From Bacteroidota bacterium (GTDB lineage Bacteria; Bacteroidota; Bacteroidia; Flavobacteriales_D; Crocinitomicaceae): 64,000 bases of DNA. The number at the start of each line of letters is the position of its first letter. Position 1 is the first letter of the stretch. The stretch is from contig SBGX01000019.1 of NCBI GenBank assembly GCA_006226425.1, positions 1-64,000 of the forward strand, given 5' to 3'. Of this stretch, positions 8,846 through 17,953 are shown piece by piece. The notes below the pieces were generated by a model that saw only the letters and a program-made list of their open reading frames with translations, was not told the origin of the DNA and did no database searches. Both the position numbers and the translations under genes were made by a program.

Positions 8846-9859
8846 ATGAAAAAGACACCTCTCATAATCATCATGTTTCTTGTGGTAAACCTTTGTCAGG
8901 CACAAACCTTTGAGGAGACAATGAAAAAAGCTAAGCTAGGAAATGCGGAAGCGCAAAATTCATTGGGTTTTATGTATTCAAAAGGTATAGGTACCTCGGT
9001 GAATAATGAGGAAGCTTTTCATTGGTTTATGAGAAGTGCCGAACAAGGAAGTGCAATGGGACAACGTAATTTTGGAATAATGTATTATGAAGGCTTCGGC
9101 ACTTTGAAAAATGATAGTTTGGCATTTTATTGGTTCAAAAAAAGTGCTGAACAAGGGGACGAACAAGCTCAAAATTTATTAGGTTATATGTATGCCAAAG
9201 GATTAGGGACTATAGTAAATGATAAAGAGGCTTTTTATTGGCTTATGAAAAGTGCGGAGAAAGGGGATGCTAATGCCCAAAATAATCTTGGAAACATGTA
9301 TTACACAGAAGATGCCACTCCAGAGGATAAAAAGCAGGCCTTCTACTGGTATAAAAAAAGTGCTGAACAGGGATGCGCCTCAGCACAGAACACTCTTGGT
9401 AGTATGTATGTAATAGGAGATGGTGTACCGATTGATGCTACAGAGGCCTTTCATTGGTTTAAGAAAAGTGCCAAACAGGATAATGCAGAAGCACAAAGGA
9501 AATTAGCGCAATCGTTCGCAAATGGGATAGGAACACTGAAAAATGATAGTCTTGCTTTCCACTGGTATCAAAAGAGTGCTGAACAAGGTGATCCGATAGC
9601 ACAATATAATCTGGGCTTGATGTTTTTTAAGGGAGAGGGTACTTTTTTGAATTATGAAAGATCCCTTTATTGGTTTGATAAGGGGGCACAACAAGGAATA
9701 TCCGGTGCACAAGATATGTTAGGAATTCAATACGCGTTGGGGTTAGGTACTAAAATAGATAACAGGAAAGCCGCTTTTTGGGTTGAGAAAAGTCTTAATA
9801 CAGGTGATGAAAAAGCAAAAGAAATTTGGAATGAATTTGAGTTATATAAGTACAAATAA
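8846..9859 (+). CDS. Secreted Sel1-like repeat protein
   Basis: 337 residues from ATG 8846; an upstream in-frame TTG at 8828 is less likely because the signal peptide (MKKTPLIIIMFLVVNLCQA) begins at the ATG. The rest is about eight Sel1-type units of 36 residues with the pattern AxNxLGxMYxxGxGTxxNxxEAFxWFxKSAEQGD. Sel1/TPR-like solenoids bind other proteins; no enzymatic domain is visible. Two units share the phrase GTLKNDSLAF, suggesting recent internal duplication. The gene is AT-rich: I count 21 G+C in the 60 bases 9121-9180 against 30 in 6001-6060. Its position just after the tRNA remnant fits acquired DNA (inference). Confidence 0.85.
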   Translation: MKKTPLIIIMFLVVNLCQAQTFEETMKKAKLGNAEAQNSLGFMYSKGIGTSVNNEEAFHWFMRSAEQGSAMGQRNFGIMYYEGFGTLKNDSLAFYWFKKSAEQGDEQAQNLLGYMYAKGLGTIVNDKEAFYWLMKSAEKGDANAQNNLGNMYYTEDATPEDKKQAFYWYKKSAEQGCASAQNTLGSMYVIGDGVPIDATEAFHWFKKSAKQDNAEAQRKLAQSFANGIGTLKNDSLAFHWYQKSAEQGDPIAQYNLGLMFFKGEGTFLNYERSLYWFDKGAQQGISGAQDMLGIQYALGLGTKIDNRKAAFWVEKSLNTGDEKAKEIWNEFELYKYK

Positions 9860-9951
9860 GTTGATTGCTATAATTGTTGAATAAATCACCTTTTGAGTAG
9901 CCTTCTAAGTTACGTAGTGTCATATCAGGACGATATTCTTACTTTTAAAGA

Positions 9952-11091
9952 ATGAAATTTTGCACTTTGTTGGAACGCGCAAAAATAAATTTACAGCACA
10001 GGTACTTAATCATTTTTATCCTTTTGCTTGCAGCCTGCAATGTCCAGGAACAAGCAAATTCCTACAAACGAATTATTAGTCCTGCCATTAACGGGGACGT
10101 GCTATCAACCTTATCCCAACTTGATCGCGTCGATCGCTTTCGCAACCCCCTGCTAAATATCAAGTACCAAAAACTAAAGAGTAAATACCATCTTCGATTT
10201 AGGAGTGAAGAGAAAGATGAAAAGGCATTGAGTCAGAATGAAGTCATCAACGATATTTGCGCTTTCTATCAGGAATATTGGAAAAACAAGTTGCTAAAGG
10301 TTCCACAGAATTGTGATTCCATCCTTTACGACAAAATTGCTCACTACCTGACTGACAAGCAACTCAGCAAATTAAGTTTTCAAGAGCTTTCTGAAACAGT
10401 AAAGGACGACTCCGAGCTCAAAAAAGTTATCGAAAACGAGGGGTTTCATTGCAAATTCTTGTTGAATAATGGGATTCAGGACGCTTTGATCTGGGACGAG
10501 CAAGATCGCTCAACTTATGCGGTCGAGCTACCCGAAACAACTATAAATGTGAACGTGATTTTCATTGAGAACTATATTCTAAATGGTGTATCTGATTATG
10601 CCACATTTGGCTATTCTCAAATCGGTGGCTGGGCGAGTAATCAGGATGCTAGCCTGTTTTGCAATAAAGGTTCCTATCAATTGAAATCTGAAAAATTCAA
10701 CGTTTCCTATCTGAAACACGAATCCATTCATTTTCTGGACATCGCTAATTACCCGAACCTGGAATCAGCTGATCTGGAATACCGGGCCAAATTGGTTGAG
10801 CTAATTTATTGTACGAAAAGGACAATATATGATCGATTGGAGGAGTTTATATTAGCAGCTTCCAAAGAGAATCGGGAAAATGCCCACCCTTTTGCAAACT
10901 ATCATTTAATTGAGCAGTTATCTCAAAAACTATTCAAAACAGCATTCGAAGGGGATATTTTGAAATGGAAAACCTTGACTCCGGAAGAAATTAACCACGC
11001 CAGCCTTGACATTTTTCAAAAAGGAACTCAATTGCTCAAAAATGAACCATTGACCAACACAATCATTGAGGACCTCTCTAATATCAACTAG
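9952..11091 (+). CDS. Putative zinc-metallopeptidase lipoprotein (HExxH)
   Basis: 379 residues; I do not recognise the family. The N-terminus carries a hydrophobic segment with a lipobox (IFILLLAACN), although about 17 residues precede it. The middle is hydrophilic. At residues 256-260 is H-E-S-I-H within LKHESIHFLD, the zincin HExxH motif, and a glutamate 16 residues beyond the second His (ADLEYRAKL) could be the third zinc ligand. Downstream is helical and charged. The motif could be chance, but its hydrophobic surroundings and the following E-x-R-A resemble real zincins. It lies alone between the Sel1 and 178-residue genes, with no terminator on either side. Confidence 0.7.
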   Translation: MKFCTLLERAKINLQHRYLIIFILLLAACNVQEQANSYKRIISPAINGDVLSTLSQLDRVDRFRNPLLNIKYQKLKSKYHLRFRSEEKDEKALSQNEVINDICAFYQEYWKNKLLKVPQNCDSILYDKIAHYLTDKQLSKLSFQELSETVKDDSELKKVIENEGFHCKFLLNNGIQDALIWDEQDRSTYAVELPETTINVNVIFIENYILNGVSDYATFGYSQIGGWASNQDASLFCNKGSYQLKSEKFNVSYLKHESIHFLDIANYPNLESADLEYRAKLVELIYCTKRTIYDRLEEFILAASKENRENAHPFANYHLIEQLSQKLFKTAFEGDILKWKTLTPEEINHASLDIFQKGTQLLKNEPLTNTIIEDLSNIN

Positions 11092-11216
11092 CAAGACCAG
11101 TCATGAGACTTCTATTAACGAAAAAGAAGCAGATAAAAAGATTGCAGTGTCACCTGCATGTCATTAAAATTGATGATTAATTCTGTCTGAAACCACTAAA
11201 GAGCACTGAAAACATC

Positions 11217-11753
11217 ATGTCCGAAAAAAGATTATCACTATTTCCGAAAAACATCCAATACGAGTTTCCTTCAGAAGATAAGTTAACGGCTGTTCTTCTA
11301 TCTGCTGATGTCATCCAAAACGATCCCGAACGCACTGGTTTTTTTATCCTAAGCCCCGGATTCACTTCTCTTTTGGATCAATCGGAAAGCTCTCTGCGTC
11401 ATCCTGAGCAAATTTGCGTCTGGTTCGAATATTTTGATGCACCAGGTATCCAAATTGGATCGAACTCACAGGACATTGAACTTGTCAAAGCTCCAAACGA
11501 TGATCGAATTTTAGGAGATTTGGATGTTGCATATTCCCTACTTGGAGAACTCAGTGAGGACATCGAGGCCAGGTACACCGATCCACTCACAGGAAAAACT
11601 TATAACATTAGAGATTTAGACTTCTCCAACCACATTGGATATGGTCGAAGTTATATACATGTCGACCGCTATATGAAGCCTACACCTGAATTCATCGAGA
11701 AATTGGAACAAATCATCCATTTAAAATTAGGATGGAGTTTGTTCTGGTTGTAG
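11217..11753 (+). CDS. Hypothetical cytoplasmic protein, 178 residues
   Basis: No family recognised. There is no signal peptide or membrane segment, so it is probably cytoplasmic, unlike its secreted neighbours. It is acidic in the middle (GELSEDIEARYTDPLTGK) and ends in an aromatic tail (LGWSLFWL). Size, acidity and position in a patch of variable genes would suit an immunity-type or accessory protein, but nothing in the sequence proves this. Confidence 0.65.
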   Translation: MSEKRLSLFPKNIQYEFPSEDKLTAVLLSADVIQNDPERTGFFILSPGFTSLLDQSESSLRHPEQICVWFEYFDAPGIQIGSNSQDIELVKAPNDDRILGDLDVAYSLLGELSEDIEARYTDPLTGKTYNIRDLDFSNHIGYGRSYIHVDRYMKPTPEFIEKLEQIIHLKLGWSLFWL

Positions 11754-11832
11754 AACAATTTCACAGAATCCAAAACATTTCCGAACTTTTCTGATCAAAA
11801 TCCTTATTATCAAGAATCAAATACAGGGCCGA

Positions 11833-12759
11833 ATGAGATTCATCCTCTTTGTTTTTTCGAGCTTTTGCTTTTTAGTTGGCTTTGCCCAAAGTAATGACAC
11901 GCTGACTGCGTATGCTTTGAGGACGAAGGGGTTTCAGCTAAGTAATCCAATCCTTGACTTCCCCATTCAAGGGGAGAAATGGTCTTCAGCTCAAGCTTTT
12001 ATTGCAAGCCGGAAATCAGATGAGACCTACAAACTATTGTTACTTTTCTCGATTGATGATTCCCTCTTTGTGAAAATTTCGTCGCTCGAGATCACTGAAG
12101 AGTCAGATTACTGGTGCAGTGATCCAGTGGTAAGTTATTCGGATGAACTACTCCAGATTGAATGCCAGTGGATGAAAGGCATCACCTTTGTGACAGAACT
12201 AAAAGTTCTTGATTATCAATTCTCGCTTGTTCGAATTTATCAATACGATTTGAACGAAGACGTGTATGCCCGGGCAGAACTGGCCCAAAAGGAGGATGAT
12301 CCCGTTTCCTTTTGTGAAGCCTATCTGGGTGCTCAATATTACTCCGATCTTGAATACCGAGTCAAGGAAAGCCTGGAATGGGCACATCACAAAGCCATGC
12401 AATTTTACAAAAACAAGGATGTTCATTCTGCTGCTTCGATCATGCGAGACCTGGAAGAAAGATGCGCACTCTCCACCGAATTATACGATTTCATGGGGAA
12501 AGATTTCATCAAAATCTGGGAAGACATAACACTCATTTACCTCGAGGCAGGACTCAATGAACAGTGCGTTCAGTTATCGAAAAAGCTTCTGGAAATTGAC
12601 CCAGAAATCCCTGGAATCCATTTACAATATGCCGATGCCCTTTACAATCTGGGTAAAACCAATGAAAGTAAGAAAATGTATCAGCGCTATCTACAATTAG
12701 TCATCGGGCAAAAAGAAAATACAAATATTCCGCCCAGAGCCCTCGAACGATCCAAATAA
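11833..12759 (+). CDS. Secreted protein with C-terminal TPR
   Basis: 308 residues. The signal peptide is MRFILFVFSSFCFLVGFAQS. Residues ~30-140 are beta-rich and unassigned. The last third is helical, with a tetratricopeptide-like pair (ITLIYLEAGLNEQCVQLSKK; LQYADALYNLGKTNESKKMY). It is probably periplasmic or surface associated. The following lipoprotein gene starts 9 bases after the stop, so the two are likely co-transcribed. Function unknown. Confidence 0.75.
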   Translation: MRFILFVFSSFCFLVGFAQSNDTLTAYALRTKGFQLSNPILDFPIQGEKWSSAQAFIASRKSDETYKLLLLFSIDDSLFVKISSLEITEESDYWCSDPVVSYSDELLQIECQWMKGITFVTELKVLDYQFSLVRIYQYDLNEDVYARAELAQKEDDPVSFCEAYLGAQYYSDLEYRVKESLEWAHHKAMQFYKNKDVHSAASIMRDLEERCALSTELYDFMGKDFIKIWEDITLIYLEAGLNEQCVQLSKKLLEIDPEIPGIHLQYADALYNLGKTNESKKMYQRYLQLVIGQKENTNIPPRALERSK

Positions 12760-12768
12760 TCCCTTTTA

Positions 12769-13395
12769 ATGAAGCAGATTCAATTACTTCTCAGTCTACT
12801 TTTTCTGGCATCCTGTCAGGGAGACGATCACCTGCAAACAGCGAAAACTCCAAAGCCCAAAATCGAAACCAAGCCAAAAACGCATCAGCTAAGCGCCTAT
12901 TGTTTTTACCAGTTGGATGAAAAGTACTCGAGTGAAGAAGACAGCTCGTTAATTGTTCAGTGGATGCAGGAAAAATCTGAATTGATTCTTCAAAACAAAA
13001 TTCAGGGAGATATCTTTGCCCATGAAGGTGGTGGACCCAATGGGGCCGAATGGAATCCCTCTACCGACCTCTACATCGCTTTACTTTTTCCAGAGGACAA
13101 AACTTCTTCCTCTCCGAAACTTCAACTTAACGGAAGACCTCAAAACCATCCTGTTTTTGAATACAACCCCCACTTCGTCTGGTACCGGGTAAAAGAAGAT
13201 TTTTGGGTAAAACAGCTGAAGCAAATGGACTCAACAGAGATGAGAGCAATCTACCCGGACGCGCTTGTAAAAAGCATTGAAACAGGTCAATTTGAACCAA
13301 TCGCTGACCTGATGTACGGGGAAATTTTGAAATTTGACATCTCATTTCAGGAGGAAAGCCTCATTCGTTTTTTTCATGCTACCTTTGGAGAGTAA
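12769..13395 (+). CDS. Hypothetical lipoprotein, 208 residues
   Basis: An N-terminal lipobox (LLFLASCQGDD, Cys at about 16) predicts a lipoprotein. The mature part is hydrophilic with a Lys/Pro-rich linker (KTPKPKIETKPKTH), then a mixed domain containing HEGGGPNGAEW and FVWYRVKEDFWVKQL. No family recognised. It is paired with the TPR protein upstream. Confidence 0.7.
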   Translation: MKQIQLLLSLLFLASCQGDDHLQTAKTPKPKIETKPKTHQLSAYCFYQLDEKYSSEEDSSLIVQWMQEKSELILQNKIQGDIFAHEGGGPNGAEWNPSTDLYIALLFPEDKTSSSPKLQLNGRPQNHPVFEYNPHFVWYRVKEDFWVKQLKQMDSTEMRAIYPDALVKSIETGQFEPIADLMYGEILKFDISFQEESLIRFFHATFGE

Positions 13396-13430
13396 GCTCA
13401 AATTGAGTTTTTCAAGCAATAAAGACAACC

Positions 13431-13769
13431 ATGATCAAATCATTTAGCGAAAACATTGAGTACCATGACGAACGGGTGAGTACAAAAGTTATCCTGGAAA
13501 CTTCCTTTTCAAAAGAGATTCGAATTCTGATGAAACAAGGACAAATCATGAAAGAACATCAAGCCCCCTTTCCTATCATTGTACACGTACTGGAAGGGGC
13601 TATTGATTTTGGAGTTCAGGGTGAATTACATCTCCTGATAAAAGGGGACATCATCAGTTTACCAGGAAAGGTCACGCACGACCTCAAGGCCAAACAAGAT
13701 AGTGTCATTCGTTTAACACTCTCCAAAATGGATGATTCTGAGCGGGTGGAGCGTGTTGTCCAAAGTTAA
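13431..13769 (+). CDS. Small cupin-domain protein
   Basis: 112 residues, a single cupin barrel: KEHQAPFPIIVHVLEGAIDF and KGDIISLPGKVTHDLKA are the two conserved cupin stretches, with His residues placed as metal ligands. There is no signal peptide. Such single-domain cupins bind a metal or small ligand and may be sensors or isomerases; no substrate can be assigned. It starts 35 bases after the lipoprotein gene. Confidence 0.75.
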   Translation: MIKSFSENIEYHDERVSTKVILETSFSKEIRILMKQGQIMKEHQAPFPIIVHVLEGAIDFGVQGELHLLIKGDIISLPGKVTHDLKAKQDSVIRLTLSKMDDSERVERVVQS

Positions 13770-13884
13770 GCAAGTGGCAAGAGGGATAAAAATTCACCAC
13801 GAATTTCCTTCCATTCACCAAGTATCTTTCTTATTCTTTGGCAAATATTGCTTAAATTAAAGGCTTTCACCAAAAAGAAAGCAC

Positions 13885-14982
13885 ATGAAAAAACTCATTT
13901 GGCCATTGTGCCTGGGGCTGCTTATTGCATCCTGTAAAAAAGAGGAAAATAATAACGACAACAACCAGGATCCAGGTGGAAGTGGAACTCCTGCTGTTTT
14001 TGACGTTGTCGGACAACTTAGTTTCTCAGACGGACCTCACGATATCGCCATCAAGGACCATGTCCTTTTTGCCTGTCGCGGTGACAACATTCAAATCGTC
14101 AATATTAGCAATCCAAGTAGTCCCACGCTGATTGGGACCCTGGAATATCCTCAAACGACCAATAATTTTGAGGCGCTTTATCTGGATGGAAACACTCTTT
14201 ATATTGGTTGCTCGGCTGTTTCTGGAATTTACGCGATGGATGTCACAGATCCCGAAGCTCCTACTGCCCTCGCCCAATATACGGATGACATTTTTGCCGG
14301 AACCAAATTGAAGACCTATTCGATCTTCGCTCAAAACGGTCAGGTTTGGGCTGCAGGAAGTAATGGACAGGGGTCTATGTTGGTTCGTTTCGATCTCCAA
14401 AGCGGAAACCTCATTCTTAAAAACTTCTGGGAAGGAGGCGGCACCGGAAATGCCGTTGAAGGAATCTGGGGAAATTCGACACATATTTACCTAAGTACTG
14501 CTGACGGACACGTTCTCTCCTTTGATCAGGCCAATTTCACCAGTGGTCCTCTGGACGATTTTACTTTTCAGGCAGAAGCCGGACACGAACATTGGGGAAG
14601 AACGCTCGTTGGAAAAGGAAATAGCTTGTACTGGGCTGACTGGGGCGCTGGCTTCGTGACCCTGGACATTTCCAATCCTTCCAGCCTGGTTGCTACAACG
14701 ACCCTGAGTAATTCGGTTTACATCGGACAACACCCGGATGCGGAAGGAACGAATGTTTATGATGTTGCCTTGGATGATGCTTCTGGAAAAATCTATCTGG
14801 CAAATGGCTGGAGTGGCTTACTGGAACTAAACCAAAGTACTCCCGGACAAGTGAACAATTATGTGGATTATAAAGACAATCAATACTACTGTTTGAAAGT
14901 CTCCGGAGACTACGCTTACGTAGGAGATATTGCCGCTGGAACCACAGACATCAAAGGAATCAAGGTGATTAAAATTAAATAA
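13885..14982 (+). CDS. LVIVD-repeat beta-propeller lipoprotein
   Basis: 365 residues. Lipobox LLIASCKKEE (Cys17), then an Asn/Gly linker (NNDNNQDPGGSG) and a propeller with repeated IQIVNISNPSSPTLIG-type blades (AMDVTDPEAPTAL, VTLDISNPSSLVAT), the LVIVD pattern of surface-exposed bacterial propellers. Probably a surface or periplasmic lipoprotein; ligand unknown. A second LVIVD protein is encoded at 46126. A bidirectional terminator follows. Confidence 0.85.
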   Translation: MKKLIWPLCLGLLIASCKKEENNNDNNQDPGGSGTPAVFDVVGQLSFSDGPHDIAIKDHVLFACRGDNIQIVNISNPSSPTLIGTLEYPQTTNNFEALYLDGNTLYIGCSAVSGIYAMDVTDPEAPTALAQYTDDIFAGTKLKTYSIFAQNGQVWAAGSNGQGSMLVRFDLQSGNLILKNFWEGGGTGNAVEGIWGNSTHIYLSTADGHVLSFDQANFTSGPLDDFTFQAEAGHEHWGRTLVGKGNSLYWADWGAGFVTLDISNPSSLVATTTLSNSVYIGQHPDAEGTNVYDVALDDASGKIYLANGWSGLLELNQSTPGQVNNYVDYKDNQYYCLKVSGDYAYVGDIAAGTTDIKGIKVIKIK

Positions 14983-15008
14983 GAAGGTAAAAAAGATTTG
15001 AACTAAAA

Positions 15009-15034
15009 GGGTGGAAGAAATTCCACCTTTTTTT
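15009..15034. terminator. Bidirectional terminator between LVIVD lipoprotein and OmpA gene
   Basis: GGTGGAA / TTCCACC stem around a GAAA loop with a T run on the plus strand and A-rich sequence on the other side. It sits between convergent genes ending at 14982 and 15039. Confidence 0.85.
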
Positions 15035-15038
15035 GTGC

Positions 15039-16259
15039 CTAAAGGATTTTAATCTCTACCCGACGATTGGCTTGTTCCTCGTACGCAAACTTTGGATCTG
15101 GATAGATGGGAGCCGTATTTCCATAGCCTTTGGCCGTCAGGCGCTTTTTATCGATTCCATTCTCAATGAGGTATTTCATCACCCGCTTGGCACGCGCTTC
15201 AGAGATCTTCTGTCCAGCAAAACTGTTATCTCCCTGCTCTTGAACATGTCCTTGAATTTCTACCTTCACACTTGAATTAAGCGCCAGAAAATCCTTCAAA
15301 CGTCTCAATTTAGGCTCAGAACTTGGAAGCAACTGGCTTGTTCCAGGCTGAAATTCAATCTGATCGAGGCGAACACTTTTCCCTGCTCCAATTGGCTCCA
15401 GCCAAATAACCATCTCGTGCTCCGATCCCGAAGAGACAGGTTCTTCCCGATCTGCGAAAAAATAACCTTCCGCGTCACACTGCACGGAAAACTTCCCAGA
15501 ACGCTCTACATTGAACAGGAAATCAGAACCAGAATAAAAAGCAGACATTGAACGGAGTCCATTAATAACAATATCCGCAATGACTGGGTCTCCAGTTTCC
15601 GCGTCCCGAATCATGATTTTAAAGATCGGTTTGCTTAAATCTGTTCGCTGGTCCACCACCTTGGTTTCTGCTTCTTCAGCAGCAGCAATCACCGCCTCTC
15701 CTTCTGTATTTAATTCTGTCTTTTCGTATTTGATGTCCAGCTCCAGCTTTTCACGTTTCTTGGCCTCATACAAAAACAAGATCATAATATCTTGTCCTTT
15801 AACCAAATCAATTGGGAAGTAGTAGTTCTCCGAAACCTGCGCAGACAATCCAAATTCCTTCTGATCGATATTGATCATCATCCGCTTGATCTCCGCGATT
15901 CCTTTTTTCACGTCTCCGCAAATGTCATTGGTCTCGTTTGTAAAAACAATCATCTTACAGAGCCCGTTTCGAACAGAAGCATCCATCGAAAAACGTCCGT
16001 TAAACGGAGCCTTGAAAGAACACCAAAGCGAATTTTCTTCCGGAATATCACTCAACGAAGGATAGTTCTCCAAATCGTTCACCTCCCCCTTTTTACCTGT
16101 AAACTGCAATAGGTATTTACCCGGGGTCACAATGTGAACGGAACCTGCACAATCAGCAATATTCTCAGAGGATCTTAATCTTCGTTGGGCAAAAGAGTAG
16201 GTCGTCGTCAAGAATAGTACCAACAACAAGCTTATGCTATAGCGGCTATACTTCATCAT
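15039..16259 (-). CDS. OmpA-family outer-membrane protein
   Basis: 406 residues from ATG 16259. The longer frame begins at a TTG inside the -7 promoter element, so it is rejected. Signal peptide SISLLLVLFLTTTYSFAQ. A central carboxypeptidase-regulatory-like segment (IFKIMIRDAETGDPVIADI) precedes a C-terminal OmpA peptidoglycan-binding domain (EFQPGTSQLLPSSEPKL, VEIQGHVQEQGDN, SEARAKRVMKYLI, ANRRVEIKIL). It anchors the outer membrane to peptidoglycan. The promoter at 16272-16303 is close to consensus and leaves a leader of under 15 bases. Confidence 0.9.
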   Translation of the reverse strand: MMKYSRYSISLLLVLFLTTTYSFAQRRLRSSENIADCAGSVHIVTPGKYLLQFTGKKGEVNDLENYPSLSDIPEENSLWCSFKAPFNGRFSMDASVRNGLCKMIVFTNETNDICGDVKKGIAEIKRMMINIDQKEFGLSAQVSENYYFPIDLVKGQDIMILFLYEAKKREKLELDIKYEKTELNTEGEAVIAAAEEAETKVVDQRTDLSKPIFKIMIRDAETGDPVIADIVINGLRSMSAFYSGSDFLFNVERSGKFSVQCDAEGYFFADREEPVSSGSEHEMVIWLEPIGAGKSVRLDQIEFQPGTSQLLPSSEPKLRRLKDFLALNSSVKVEIQGHVQEQGDNSFAGQKISEARAKRVMKYLIENGIDKKRLTAKGYGNTAPIYPDPKFAYEEQANRRVEIKIL

Positions 16260-16271
16260 GTATTCAGGCTG

Positions 16272-16303
16272 CAAAGGTAGTACATTTTTTCAATCTCTTC
16301 AAA
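16272..16303 (-). promoter_or_regulatory. Consensus Bacteroidota promoter of the OmpA-family gene
   Basis: On the minus strand: TTTG (16303-16300), a 20-base spacer, TACCTTTG (16279-16272). This matches both elements of the Bacteroidota sigma-ABfr consensus and decides the ATG 16259 start. Confidence 0.75.
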
Positions 16304-16405
16304 ATCACGATGGCCAGTTTTCAACACACTCTTACCACATCGACACATACTGTATAACGAATTTCACATCATTTGGTTGCATTAAACACAAAAATGGGGC
16401 CACTT

Positions 16406-16855
16406 TTATCCAAAGATTTGATTGATCTGCTGCAAACGGTAATCAAAGATACTTTCCAGTTTTTTCCGGACAAAAAGACGATGCACCAATCGGCCCAAAA
16501 ATCCGAATGGAAGTTCATAACTCACCACATCGATCATCCGAACTCCTTCCCCTGTTTCCTCAAAGAAATGTTCATGGTGCCAGAGACGATATGGTCCTTT
16601 TCGCTGCTCATCGACAAAATACTGTTCCTTCCGAACACTTTTGATCTCGGTTACCCATTCCAGTTTGATCCCTAGTACAGGTCGCACAGAATAAGAAATG
16701 ATCTGCCCTTCGTACATGGAAGCCGGTACTCCAGAAGTAATTTCAAAACCCATTTCTTTCGGGGTGATCCGCGACAAGTTCTTAGGTGATGAAAAGAACT
16801 CCCAACAACTTTTCAGGTCGGTGTGTACGATTTGCTCTCGTCGAAGTTGATACAT
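16406..16855 (-). CDS. SRPBCC-fold ligand-binding protein
   Basis: 149 residues, the length of a single START/polyketide-cyclase-like (SRPBCC) domain. Typical phrases: REQIVHTDLKSCWEFFSSP at the start, LSRITPKEMGFEIT, YRLWHHEHFFEE and a C-terminal helix with RKKLESIFDYRLQQI. It resembles the COG4276-type members that are often linked to NAD-dependent epimerases; here the HldD gene lies 34 bases upstream on the same strand. The hydrophobic cavity probably binds a lipid-like ligand; precise role unknown. Confidence 0.8.
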   Translation of the reverse strand: MYQLRREQIVHTDLKSCWEFFSSPKNLSRITPKEMGFEITSGVPASMYEGQIISYSVRPVLGIKLEWVTEIKSVRKEQYFVDEQRKGPYRLWHHEHFFEETGEGVRMIDVVSYELPFGFLGRLVHRLFVRKKLESIFDYRLQQINQIFG

Positions 16856-16889
16856 AACTTCCTAACAAAAAGGGAACTCTTTTGTTCGT

Positions 16890-17855
16890 CTAGAGGTATT
16901 TTTCCGGAAGCAGATAATTCTCCACGTAATCACTGATTCCTTCTTCGAGTGTATGGAATTTTTTCGTGTAGCCTGTCTCAATCAGTTTCTGCATGTTGGC
17001 CTCCGTAAAATACTGGTATTTATCGCGAATGTCCGCTGGTGTATCAATGAATTCGATCTCTGCCTCCTTCCCCAGCGCTTTAAACGTTCCATTGGCTAAA
17101 TCCAGGAAGGTTCTGGCTTTTCCTGACCCCAGGTTGTAAATCCCGCTTTGAGGTTTCTCCTTCCACAAATAGAGACAAACCGAAACTACATCTTTTACAT
17201 ACACAAAGTCACGCAACTGACATCCGTCCTCATAATCCTTATGATGCGAACGGAATAATTTCATCGATCCCTGCTCCTTAATTTGATGAAATGCATGAAA
17301 AATAACCGAAGCCATCCGTCCCTTATGATATTCATTCGGTCCATATACATTGAAAAACTTCAAACCTGCCCAAAATGGTGGTTGCTTTTCTTGTTTCAAC
17401 ACCCATTTATCCAGTTCATTCTTGGAATCTCCATATGGATTTAATGGTTTCAAATTTGGAATCAGGTCGTGACGATCTTCATAGCCATACTCTCCTAAAC
17501 CGTAAGTGGCGGCAGAACTGGCATAAATGAGCGGAACTTGCTTTTCCGTACAATAGTCCCATATTTTCTGCGTATAGGAAACGTTCAGTTCATCAAAGAT
17601 ACTTTTATCAAACTCTGTGGTATCGGTTCTCGCCCCGATGTGAAAAATGACTTTTGGTTGCTCGTCCAATGCCTGTAGCCAGTCAAAAAAATCACCCCGT
17701 TCCACTTTTTGACGGTATTTTTTCCCTTCCAGGTTTCCATCCTTCTGTGCTTGCGTAAAATCGTCCACCAACACAAGATCTTCCTCTCCTTGCTGATTCA
17801 ATACACTTACCAGACAACTTCCAATAAACCCTGCGGCTCCAGTTACAATGACCAT
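16890..17855 (-). CDS. hldD: ADP-L-glycero-D-manno-heptose 6-epimerase
   Basis: 321 residues from ATG 17855, the usual length for HldD; the longer frame extends through the promoter and is rejected. Extended SDR enzyme: NAD(P)-binding motif MVIVTGAAGFIGS, then FHIGARTDTTE, YASSAATYG, a catalytic Y-x3-K (NPYGDSKNELD) and GLKFFNVYGPNEYHKG, which is distinctive for HldD/RfaD. It converts ADP-D-glycero- to ADP-L-glycero-manno-heptose for lipopolysaccharide inner core. Divergent from the histidine kinase gene; the -7 element at 17872-17879 lies just upstream. Confidence 0.92.
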   Translation of the reverse strand: MVIVTGAAGFIGSCLVSVLNQQGEEDLVLVDDFTQAQKDGNLEGKKYRQKVERGDFFDWLQALDEQPKVIFHIGARTDTTEFDKSIFDELNVSYTQKIWDYCTEKQVPLIYASSAATYGLGEYGYEDRHDLIPNLKPLNPYGDSKNELDKWVLKQEKQPPFWAGLKFFNVYGPNEYHKGRMASVIFHAFHQIKEQGSMKLFRSHHKDYEDGCQLRDFVYVKDVVSVCLYLWKEKPQSGIYNLGSGKARTFLDLANGTFKALGKEAEIEFIDTPADIRDKYQYFTEANMQKLIETGYTKKFHTLEEGISDYVENYLLPEKYL

Positions 17856-17871
17856 AATTACTTGTTTCCGG

Positions 17872-17879
17872 CAAAGATA
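17872..17879 (-). promoter_or_regulatory. Candidate -7 element of hldD
   Basis: TATCTTTG on the minus strand, 17 bases before ATG 17855. No good TTTG at -33. Confidence 0.45.
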
Positions 17880-17953
17880 AAGTTTCTGAATCGGCTGAAA
17901 AAGCCTTCGTTGATTTATTCCTAAAATCCGTAATTTTACTCTTTCAAAACACA

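Noticed and set aside
11103-11177. A ~23-codon ORF between the HExxH lipoprotein and the 178-residue gene
   Set aside because: Too short, no homology visible and no ribosome-binding evidence.
14026-14484. Minus-strand 152-residue ORF inside the LVIVD lipoprotein
   Set aside because: No motif; antisense of clear propeller repeats.
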